A DNA stretch of 64,000 bases from Bryum argenteum. Lineage: Eukaryota > Streptophyta > Bryopsida > Bryales > Bryaceae. Of the stretch, positions 34,993-45,676 are shown in pieces; position 1 is the first letter of the stretch; every line of letters begins with the position of its first letter. The position numbers and the translations under genes are program-made. Location: NCBI GenBank assembly GCA_037043015.1, contig CM073323.1:28176758-28240757 (forward strand). Reading direction: 5' to 3'. The notes beneath the pieces were generated by a model that worked only from the letters and a program-made list of their open reading frames with translations, searched no databases and was not told the DNA's origin.

Positions 34993-37900
34993 CTACTCAT
35001 ACAGATTTCTGATTTTAAATGCTCCTACTTTTAGAATATAATTGTAGTACACCGCAGCTCCTGTTGCTCCTACAAGTGGTCCCACCCAAAATATCCACTG
35101 CAAACACAACACAACAAAAAACCAAACAACATAATTATTCATGACCACATTTTAATATGTGATTTTTGAGACCAAAAGAGTACAATGGTTGAAGGTACTA
35201 AAATATTTTGAGGAAGGTTCTTGAAATGAATAAAAAGTAGGAGAAGAAATAGTGCAAAGTTCATTGTGTTTAGGGAGAATCATCACGAAGTTCAACTTAA
35301 AAAAAACTTGCTATAAGAAGTTGGATTTACAATTATAAAAAGAAAGAGATACAAGTGGTAAAACTAATGAGTTGTTGTGATGTCAGAATTTTAATCTACC
35401 AAGAATTGGTTTCTTATAAATGCTATCTCTCAATAATACCTCTTAAGTAGCAATGACACATGGAATATTGCTAGTTTACTACGTGGACGGATATCATGTA
35501 ATTAATATACATAGTGTATTATGATAAGTGCTCGAGAAACCACCCAAAACTCACGTTCTTTTAGTTGAGATGGCAAGGATGTTTGGGAGGCAGTGTTAAT
35601 TTGGAAGCTAACTACGTTAGTAAAAGGCTAGGTGCACAAAAAAAGATTTCGATTGATTATCAAATTCTGGAGTTAACCCCTAAATCTTCTTGTTGCAAAA
35701 CGGTCTAAGTTACAAAATTTGACCTTCCTTCAAATTAAGCTCAAAAAATCTTAATCTAAGAATTATTTTACATATTCAACCGTAAGATCTCAAAGTTCAC
35801 TTGACATTCTTTTCACATACCAAATTTGAACCGTTCATTCTTCCTCATATGTGAGATTATAATGGTCAAAGTTGGATGACTTTTTCTCTTGCGGAAACCT
35901 CCAAAACCCGTTTCGGATTTTAAGGAGAGTTAGGGGTTTAAAAAAGTGGATATACGGAAGACCACCCAAATCTATAATGATCAACCTTGCTAAATTAAAA
36001 CTTGAAAGAAAGCCCTGAAAAGCACATCCTAAGTTTTAAGACTGTATTTTGGGCCCCTCACTACATCATTGTAAACCTTGAGAAAATCACTTTGTATGAA
36101 ATATGTATAACATTTCTTCTTGTAAATTCAGTGCTAACAAAGATAGTGCTAGCAATATCATAAATGTGTAAATGTGAACTCCGACAATTCACTTTAGTGT
36201 TCTTGAACATTATTAACCCTTTACCAGTGAGAAAGGCCAAGACAAGGTGAAGAAATGTCCAAGGACTAAACATTTCAGAACATGTCACAGACCCTCCCCA
36301 CGGGAAAGGGTTAACCCTTAGACGCCCAAACAAGCCCGAGGGACTTTTTCCCAACAGAATATGCTCTCTAGCTCTCACTGTACTCAACTTTTTCACTCAA
36401 ATGTGATGAGGAGCTTACATGTTGACCCCATCTGCCGTTCTCAGGGTTGGCCACTGCAGCGCCCAAGCTTCGGGCAGGATTGATTCCTGTTCCCGTGATG
36501 GGGATGGTTGCAAGGTGGATAACAAATACGGCAAACCCGATGGGCAATGGAGCCAATACCTGCACAATCACAATTGCACACTTTTAGATTAGTATTCCTC
36601 ATTCCTTGTAAGAAGAAAAACTCTAATCCTATTTCGAGGCTGTACTGGTGAGTGTTCGTTCGACCTATCCTTGCATGTTCATGCTTAGAAGTCGAAACAT
36701 CTACAGGGACTGTCAACACCTCTTAAAGTGAACACTATGCTAGTTCCTAACTAGTCATTAGTGCTTGTCACATAATTGTCATGTTATCCCCCCAAAGGTA
36801 CCCACACAATCAATGAGGTCCAACTCATATCTTGTGAGGTGATACCTTCACATGTGTCCCATCAAATTTCTAGAACATGACTTTCATTAGCAGTTGCTTT
36901 CTTGTTAATTACAATTCTATGCTTGAACTACATTGCGTTTCTTTAAGGTACGGTATATGCACCTTGTTACGTGACGTACCTAACCTAATTGTGAATAAGA
37001 TGTTTGCATTATGAACCCACTACATGGATGAATGTTTCAAAACTTGACTCTCAATAATTTATCCACAACACACCTTCTTCGCATCCTCTTACGAGAACAT
37101 GTAAAATTTTAACAAGTTCTAGTAGTAGGAGAAAGGTTCATTCAACAAAAGTCACCCGTTTATCTTAGATTCTAGGTGAACATTCTACTTGTCATCAAAA
37201 AGATTGCAGAGTAACAAATTGTAACAAATTCAGATTCCGCTCAAGTTTGCAGAGGCTAATGCACGCAAACTGCAGGTCCGACGTTTTCATCGTCACTCTC
37301 ATCTTCAAAAGCATCACTACTGTCAGGCATTTTGAAAGAAACCTCAATGACAATACAAAATGTGGACTCACGCCGTGCGAGATTGGTTGGACTCCAAAAT
37401 CTCACTCTTGACCATTGCTATATAATCAAGGACTCATCCTCTTCCTGAGCACTTTTCTACTTCACAGACCACCATTTTCATTTCTTTATTTGTTGACATT
37501 ACCGGTCCTCAAGAAAGTTAAGTAACATTCTCAAACCTTAAAAGTCATTCATAAAACTTATAATGAACGTTGTTTATATTCAGATAATACTCTTTTGATA
37601 CTCTATTCAGATTGTAGTGTTTACGATATTACGTTTGATATGTGAGCGATGATGATTGCGAGGAATGCGAGGGTGATGAGAAGTTCTTACAGGGACGTGA
37701 GAGTCGCGGGCCATGCGCGTGGGATCAGTGGCACTGAGCACGGTGTAGAGCAGAATGAAAGTGCCCACGATCTCCGCTGCCAGTGCTTGCGGAATGGTGT
37801 GTCCCGAGTACACCCCGTTCACTGCTACTTGCCCGAACGCTTGGAACTCCTCTTTCCCTTGCACGCCTCTCGCAATGGCAGCTCCGCACACCGCTCCCAG

Positions 37901-38743
37901 ACACTGGGCCACCATGTACGCCACGGCTCGAGTGAGGGTCACCTTGTTCGCTACCAACAGTCCAAACGTCACCGCCGGATTGATGTGCCCTCCTGCACTC
38001 ATCTCACATCAAACCTCAATTCCTCACTCATACCACACGAAATGCCTTATAACTCAAACTTTAGAATGCAAAAAGAGAAGGAAAGATAGTGGATTCTTGA
38101 GTAGAAAGTGATCAAGGCAAGGGAAGACAATATAAGGTAACTGAATGATTGAGACCTGAGAATTGATATGTGAAAAGCACAGTTACTCATGAATACTCTC
38201 AAAAGATACTGGCTGAATACAAGGAAAAATACTGTATATTTTATGACAAGGCAAGATAGAGCAAGTGGATGAAAACTTGAGACTTGACACGTGAGGACCA
38301 CATTCACTTGCACTCAAAATGGGACATGGAGGTGAGACTTGTAATTAATTTCTTACACTCGGAAATGACACGAGAAATGTGAGTACAGGATTGTGATTCA
38401 AGCTCTGGAATGTCTTAAGTATGATAATGGACTACTTGTGAGTGAGCTGGTGATGATATGTGCCATGCATGGTTATTGTATTGGTGTGGGTACCTGAGAT
38501 GCCGGCAATGCAGTAGACGAGGATGAATATCATGCCGCCGAAGGCCCAAGCGGTTTCGATGACGCCGATACTGCCAGCGGCCGTGCGAGCCGTGCCGACG
38601 GAAGTGGTGATACTGATGTACAGAAACAGCAACGTGGCCACGAACTCGGCGATGATCGCTCGGTAGAATGACCACTCAAACGGTTCCTTGAAGTCCACCA
38701 GGGGCGGAGCACTATTTGCAACACCACTCTCTTCGTTCTCCAT
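34993..38743 (-). CDS. PIP: PIP-type aquaporin (plasma-membrane intrinsic protein)
   Basis: A water channel of the plasma membrane. Exons in transcript order 38743-38494, 37992-37691, 36559-36419, 35097-34993; 265 residues (usual 280-290). The PIP signatures [23 protein letters not shown] (first NPA, 88-90), [15 protein letters not shown] and [29 protein letters not shown] (second NPA, 211-213) are all present; spacing places Phe68, His199, Thr208 and Arg214 in the selectivity filter, the normal water-permeable set. The loop-D gating His is at 182. Unusual: the loop-B phosphorylation site, normally Ser in RKVS, is Thr102 in NKVT, and the C-terminus ends [15 protein letters not shown] without the usual serine tail. 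The start MENEES matches a short PIP2-like N-terminus; an in-frame Met at 38854 would add 37 atypical residues. Confidence 0.93.
35677..35936. mobile_element. TTAA-flanked MITE, family D, in aquaporin intron 3
   Basis: A 260-bp element after TTAA (35673-35676), with ends CCCCTAAATCTTC and GAGTTAGGGG. The right flank is TTTAA, that is, TTAA with one extra T. It lies within the 1.3-kb intron 3 of the PIP gene. Confidence 0.75.
36217..36310. mobile_element. 94-bp TTAA-flanked mini-element
   Basis: Flanked by TTAA at 36213-36216 and 36311-36314. Its left end CCCTTTACCAGTGAG resembles the complement of its right end (CCCTTTCCCGTGGGG). It shares the right TTAA with the next element. Confidence 0.55.
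36315..36410. mobile_element. TTAA MITE, family F, truncated, beside an exon
   Basis: CCCTTAGACGCCCAAACAAG follows TTAA 36311-36314 and matches the left end of the 15269 element for about 95 bp. The matching sequence stops within about 10 bases of the exon 3 donor site of the aquaporin (exon end 36419). Confidence 0.75.
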
Positions 38744-39320
38744 CCTCTCAATTAAAACTTTACTCAGCTTGCTTCGAACTGATTCTGCTTGCAAGATCCA
38801 TGTGTAAGCAACCTGAACTACTTCTTGAAACCCAACCAAACTGCAAACCGCCATGATTCTTACAAAGATTCAGATTCCGAGGTTTCCATTTCGGAACATT
38901 GAAACAGTGCCATCAAGTTGCAAACGATGTATTTCAACATTCTCGCTTGACACGTGAAAGCAAGAATCGACGAATGAGGTGTGTGTGTTCGATAAAGAGA
39001 GAACTGTCATCGTTTAGCCACGGTGAAAGCAAGAATCGAAAAGTGGGGATTGGGTTCGTTAAGAAAGAACTGTCATTGATCAGTGACAACAGTAGAAAAC
39101 GTGCTTACAGGTAGTCTGTAACTCGGGGGTCGCTTGGATGTGGCCGGGGACGGTGCGACCTGCAAACAAACAAACCTTAAAACCGGATCCAGACGAGACA
39201 GTTAGCCGATCGATGGACTGAGGGAACGCGAACTCGTTGTGAGGCTCGACAGTGGCGATCGAAGCGCTTTACATAATGTTCGGCCAAAATATCATTACGG
39301 TAAGGTACGAGACAGAATAG
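38744..39320 (-). promoter_or_regulatory. upstream region of the aquaporin gene
   Basis: Upstream of the PIP start. A roughly 68-bp unit beginning with GTGAAAGCAAGAATCGA is duplicated in tandem (38954 and 39023). No other gene is visible. GC content rises around 39120-39270, which may mark the transcription start or a leader exon (inference). Confidence 0.4.
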
Positions 39321-41019
39321 CGGAATAAAGCTCATCCGAAACCGGGGACGCTGTCTGCTATCACCATGTGTTCCTTAAGATTCGTCATGCATATGATGAT
39401 CGTGTCCTTCACTTCCCTTTGTAGGAGAGCCCGGTACAGTGAATAGAGCCTCAACGTGACTAAATTAATATCCACTTCCTGTGTGCCGTGTCTCACGTAG
39501 AGGAATGCACTCAACACATGATTCAGTTAAATATTAAAAGCCTACCATGCGCTCGAATAACTGAAAAGTTTTCATGATGCTCATATTGTAATATACAGTA
39601 TATGCGCTGATTGGTTTTGAGTAGAGTCAAATACTAGAAATTATGGAAGTTCCAAGTCAACTGGGACGTCTAGAATTCTAAATATAGCGCTGAAAGGTTC
39701 AAGAATAGAGTGTGCTACTTTACATGCAAACTCGATCGTCTGCATGTGTCAATCGTACTAGCTTCCATTTGGAGGTTCGGAACTGCGAAATTGATCATTC
39801 GAACACTGAATGTAACCAAGTCTGGAAGCATCAGGTTTAATACAGTAGGTTGCAGATGCTGATTCAACGTCAGGAGCCAAGTGGCAGTTACAGTGAAGTG
39901 CTTAGACTGTGTCAACGTTCATAGCCAATGTTTTAGCAGCACATGAAGCTTATCATTCGGAAAGGGATATTATCAGCTGCATCCAAAGCTTCAAGCAAAA
40001 TTGTGCAGGAGAACTTAGCATATTTTGGTCATTGGGTCCAGATGGAGCTCTCCACCGCTATAGGAATAATGGGACTTTCTTAGTTCGTATGTTTCTCATG
40101 TTTCTCATGTTGTAAGGGCATGTTTATCATGCTCTAGGAGAAGTTCACTTTGTCAAGCAATTAAGAAGAAATCCCAAATTATGATTGTGTGAAATTGAGG
40201 CTCTTGAAATGTGATTGGTTGAATATGAAATCCTTGACCGAAGGGTGGGCTTCTCCACCATTGATAGTGTAAACCAGCTTTAAGGAGAGAATTTTTAAAA
40301 TGGAGTTTAACCCCAAGGGCAAGCGGTCTGTATGCAATGGCCTCCAAACGACCCTTTTTGGAATGATTGTGTAATTTTTTTGATCTTGATCTTAATTTTT
40401 TTGACATTGATCTTGGAATTCCAATCATAGGATCTTGTTCAAAACCATCCAATTAGTCTACTCACGAAGTTTTATTAAACTTGACCGCAACAGTTTTGAG
40501 AAATATCTAGTTAGGGTTTCACAATTTGTTCAAACAACATTTCTATGTTGAGAGAGATCAATCCGATTACTTGCCTCTAGGGATTAAAAGAATCTATTCA
40601 TGTTCCAAACAACACGTAAAACTATGCAGTAAGCTCATTCTCCCATGAAAAAGATTCTAACCTTGAAGTTCATCCTCACATGTACACCCAATGTATGTCA
40701 ATTCATGAGACACCTATGCACTATCTAGAAGACTCTCTTTCACCTCTAAGTAATAAATATATATTATTACTAAAAATTTCCAATCTTTGTATCACTTAGT
40801 GCCTTGTGATCGACTTTTCCAATTGACACAATACTCTTCCATTGCAAATCTCCCCACAAATTGGTCACACTAAAATTTGCTTGGTTTCTGAGCAAACTTC
40901 CTCACAATGGATTGCTAAATAGCATTACCAAGAAATGAACCACGAGAAAGGTTGAAGTTCACAGAGAGGTACATACTAACTTTGAATGCTGATTGTCAAT
41001 AGTACTCAGTAAGAACATT
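39321..41019. other. gene-free stretch
   Basis: About 1.7 kb with no recognisable exon or element boundary. Confidence 0.4.
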
Positions 41020-41022
41020 TCA

Positions 41023-41573
41023 GGGCCGCTTCACACTATGACTGAAGGTCGAGAGGCCGTTGATTTCAACCAATGAAATTGCAGGAAACCATAGTTTCGG
41101 CCTCTCGAGCCTTCACACTAGAAGCCAAAGTCCACCGGCCGTCGCTCTCCAAATGGCCTATGTGGTAACGCTTTTTGACCAATGTGACAACCTCTCGGCA
41201 TTTGTTTGGGTCTTGCATTTTGCAAGACCCAAACTATGGTCGAGAGGCCGTCACATTTTATTCATAAAAAATTCAAAAACTGACAAGATCTTGGCCGTCA
41301 TATCAAAAGGATGCCTTGAACAAGGAATAAAGAGATATGGGTTTGGACTTTGGGCTTGGCCTTTGGAGGCTTCACACTACGGCCCGTCCAAGTTGAGAGG
41401 CCATCGGAGTTCATGGCCAAAGCTTTCGACTTTGGGCTTGGCCTTTAGAGGCTTCACACTATGCCCGACCAAAGACCCCAATTACAATATTTTATTGGCT
41501 ATTTTCAGTATATTTCTTTGGACTCTCAATCCCACGGCCTCTTGACTTGGACGGCCATAGTGTGAAGCGGCCC
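41023..41573. mobile_element. Harbinger/Tourist-like MITE, family C
   Basis: A 551-bp copy of the 20356-20923 element in reverse orientation, flanked by TCA on both sides (41020-41022, 41574-41576). The two 3-bp duplications differ between loci, which confirms independent insertions. Confidence 0.88.
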
Positions 41574-41710
41574 TCAGACGAGACCATCTCCATGAAAAAC
41601 TCATAGAATCATCGAAAAAGTTCAAGAATGATGACTCTAGTATGCCCAATCTTCTACTCTTACCTACACAAATCGTGTACATGACTACGTACGGATTTTG
41701 GTGAGATTAG

Positions 41711-41933
41711 CTACACTGAATAGGTAGATTAGTGTTAGATTTTTATAAGATTTGAGAATGCTGTAAATTTTTACTTTTGATAGAAAAAATTTACCAAGAG
41801 TATTGATTTGAATACTCTAGAAGGATCCCCATCTTGACGGATGTAGAGGGTTAAAATATTGACCAACAGCAAAAACTTATAACATGTTTATATAAATTAG
41901 TGTATTTAACACTAATCTACCTATTTAGTGTAG
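41711..41933. mobile_element. family A MITE, full copy
   Basis: A 223-bp copy with termini CTACACTGAATAGGTAG and its complement, the same length as the copy at 1545-1767. Confidence 0.8.
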
Positions 41934-42421
41934 TTTTCAAGTGTGAAAGCTTCCGTATGCTTTGCTGCGATGAGATTTGGGAGTGTGAATTCCAAGATGA
42001 TGTGGATAAAATAGAGTAGCACCGCTTGAGTAGTGAGAAGATTCTTATGCCACATAAGGAGAGTTGAGGTGTCGAAATACCGAAAGGGGTGGCATGGTGA
42101 CCAGGTTTTGGTTTTGGCTCCTCCAAATGGGGATCTCCTCACGATCATCACCTTCATTAACCGCCATGCCGGCTTCTTCATCAAAGCCCTCACTGGCCTC
42201 TTTGCTTTGCTTTGCTCAGTCTACTGTACTAGAAGTCTATTATTGGGGGAGGGTGAACGTTGACCCAACTGCTTGGAAACTCTCTCGGCCTTTTTCTGCA
42301 GCTTCCGTCCTTCCCTGTCATTCATTGTTATAAAGCATCATTCCCATTGTGGTCCACTTCGAAGCAGCTCTTCCCATGTGTCCATTTTAGGTTCTATGGA
42401 TTATGGGTTTTATGGTTTTAT

Positions 42422-42423
<2 letters not shown>

Positions 42424-42475
<52 letters not shown>

Positions 42476-42650
42476 TAAGAACCTAATCAACCATTTTATG
42501 GTCGATCTTGAATTTTGTGGCATGTTGGATGAAGATTTTTATTTTTTTATTTTCTATTTTTTTTTACCCCAAGAACCTAATCAACCATTTTATGGTCGAT
42601 CCTGAATTTTGTGGCTTGTTGGATGAAGATTTTTTTATTTTTTTATTTTT
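42424..42650. repeat. poly-T tract followed by a tandem duplication
   Basis: An uninterrupted run of about 49 T (42424-42472) is followed by two near-identical units of about 90 bp, each containing CCTAATCAACCATTTTATGG and ending in another T-rich run. It could be a minus-strand retroposed poly(A) tail with later duplication (inference). Confidence 0.7.
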
Positions 42651-44627
42651 TTTTTGAATAATTTCTCTACTTTGTAGTAGTTTGGTGAATTGAGAACCAC
42701 ATTCAATTTACAGAACCTCGTTTGGATTTATAGTTTGTTCACAATAAGTTTTTAAATACTAACATGTCAAGGTTTTCTTAGTGTTGGAAAACTTACTATT
42801 TTGGGGAAATAATATTCTTTTCTCTAAGGTTATGTGTGGCTTTTCTTTATATTATCATATAATATGATATTTTAGCCAATTACATCAATTTCCAACCACT
42901 AGTAATAGAAAGTGTATTTTCTAGTGATTTTCACAAGTTTTACTCTCTTTAACTCATTGTAAGGTTACGAATTACTATTTTGAGAACTTTTGCCGTAGTG
43001 ATGTAATTGAGGCATTTTGATCTTCATGTTGTTTTTTTTTAGCAGAACTTTTGTTGAGTTTTACGGAATGCATAATTTATAACACATCTAAATTTTTCTT
43101 CATTTCCAGACCCCTCATGCCTTTAGAGGTTAATGCATCAGTTAGGGAGGTGCGTTTGAAGGAGGTTGAACCAAGAGCTCATGGTTGACTCTTGGGGTCA
43201 CTGAATCCCTCCTCTCCCACCATTTTGTGCTAGTTTAAGGCCATTTTGGACGAAATTAGTGGAAATTTGACAAGGTTATCTGAAGTGCTTATTCCTTAAG
43301 GTTTTGTCATTTGTGAGGTTGTAGACTTTGCTTAGCTTGGATATGTGGTGCAAAAGGTAGACATTTTGTAACCAAATTTGGAGAGTAACGCACCCAGCAA
43401 AGGAACTATGTTCACTTCTAGGTTCTATTAGGTCACTAATCTTCAGAGTTTTATATATATATATATATATATAGTTGTTGTGATTGTATTGGATTCTATT
43501 TTATTCTTAAAAATAAAATGAAGCTATAATTCTTCTAAATGGCACAAGATCTAATATTTTATTTCTTAGAATTTTGTGCCTTAAATTTTATTTTAATAAC
43601 TCTTTCTTGCATCCACCATAAAAACTCATTTATGAAGTCTTGTTATAGCTTATGGAGATCATGTTTAAGAGTCATGAGGTCACATAGATTGCAAGATCAT
43701 AATATATTGGACCTCAAGAAAATTTTATAATGTAATCATTTATAATTATGCTATTAGCAGACCAATTGCAATTAAAGAACTTCAACTCAAAAAGTTTCTG
43801 ACCTTCACCTAAAAAGTCCCTTGTACCAATAAAATCACGATAAAAAAGCTCAGCTTAGATAAGGGCCTTGCAATAGTGAAAAATGCCCCAAATTTTACGT
43901 AAGAAATAGTATCCATGATTAGACCTCTTGCACCAAAGATGCATGCCCATTCTTCAAGATATTTTGGATTGCACTAAGCTTTGTGCTACAAAATTCAAGC
44001 TTGAATTGGTATCCATTCCAACAAAGAACATCGATATTGAACAATGATTGAAAGAGATACAAACCCTTTAAGGACCATGCAATTTTTAGAATTTCAATAT
44101 GAAAAATCATCCCAAATGTAATACGAAGACCATTACTACAAAAAAAAGTTTAACTAGAAAGTTGTTGAATTTCATCCTAAGATTACACTTGTTTAAAAAC
44201 GACTATTGAAAAAAACTTCTCGACTTTGAATAGTGAAACCAAGGTCAATTTCATACAAGAGATATTTTGTAATTTTGTCAAGAATCTTTCACATATGTGC
44301 ATGTTACATTTTCGGAATATTTAAATCATGGTTATATGTAAAATGATTCTCAAGTACACATAAGTACATATAAATACATATTTGAGGTTTGAGGGTACGA
44401 GAACATTCTCTTACTCTTAGTTTCCATGAGTGATACATTCCTCACGTTTTATGAAGCAAAAACTTTTGAAATTGACATAAAATTGCATACCATAATTCAT
44501 ACCATCTTGGATTGTGATTAGATTTACATCACAAAAAACTAGAAATAACTTGAAAACGGACATTAAATGAAGAAGATGGGGCTCTTCACCATCTGTAACA
44601 TTAGGGGTTAACAATCTTTAGGGGTTA
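42651..44627. other. gene-free AT-rich stretch
   Basis: No exon recognised. Contains a TA dinucleotide run at 43452-43473. Confidence 0.45.
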
Positions 44628-45261
44628 CCCCATAAACTACCAAGGTCTCCAATTCAAAGATTTGCAATTTGGGGCAACCTAGATGAAACTGTTAGAATCT
44701 ATACTTTACCTAAAAAATTTACAGGGTTTTCCCTACACTACAAGGTGTATGTCAAAAAAATTGCTAGACCGAACTCTACTTTTGGAGTTTTTAAATGCAA
44801 ATTTTAGTTTTCAGCCTTAGGGCGGGCAAAAAAGTTTATTATTATTTTATTTTTATTTAAAAAAAAATTGAGATTTTTTTGTTGAATCTTTTCTTGATTG
44901 ATTTTGTATTTAGGTTTCCAAGTGACCTAAGATTAAACTTTTACCAATTCTACAAGGGCACTCTTCAAAAATTACAAGAGCTAGATTAAAAGTTTTCCAT
45001 AATAGTACAAAAAAAAAAATTCAAAATTCACCAAATTTGAGATTTAGGCATTTTTTTGTATCTCTTTTTTGTTGAAATTCACAAACTCATGAAGGTACCT
45101 ACTCACCTTTCATTTCCCCCCTAAACCAAATACATTGAACGTGGTGCATGTTTTTCTAATTCGATATTTACCTTTTTCTAGTAAATAAATTGCATGAAGG
45201 TTCAAAAGCCAAATGAGTGTCAAAAAATTTGTATGGGCATGCTCAACTTAGTTATTTACAT

Positions 45262-45308
<47 letters not shown>

Positions 45309-45561
45309 ATGTTTGAGACAATAAGCATCACGTTTCCTTTGAACAAAGTAGACTATGTCTACTGAAAAAAAGCTTGCATCAACTTTGAATGTTATGATGT
45401 TACAAATGGCACAGATTCAATGATTGAAATTTGAACCACCTCTAATAGTATATCTCTTCAAGATTTTTTTCAAGAATGTGTTTTTTCTCATACTCCAGCA
45501 TTGACAAGGTGGTTTGAAATCGGAGTTTTGGATTTTGGAGCTCCTAGAACACATTTAGGGG
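44628..45561. mobile_element. TTAA-type element, family G (diverged)
   Basis: The left part aligns loosely with the left arm of the 30310 element (GGGGCAACCTAGATGAA; AGGTGTATGT). The right end CACATTTAGGGG is followed by TTAA (45562-45565). The left flank reads TTAC. It contains a run of 40 A at 45264-45303. Confidence 0.6.
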
Positions 45562-45676
45562 TTAACAAGGTATTAAGAAGGAGATGAGTGTATATATACT
45601 CATTCCTCTTCATCTGTCCAAAACAAACATAATCTTATAACTTTGAGCATTCGCGAGCTACCCGGTTCCTTCTGTA

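Noticed and set aside
42260-42605. ORFs containing long phenylalanine runs.
   Set aside because: They are translations of a poly-T tract.
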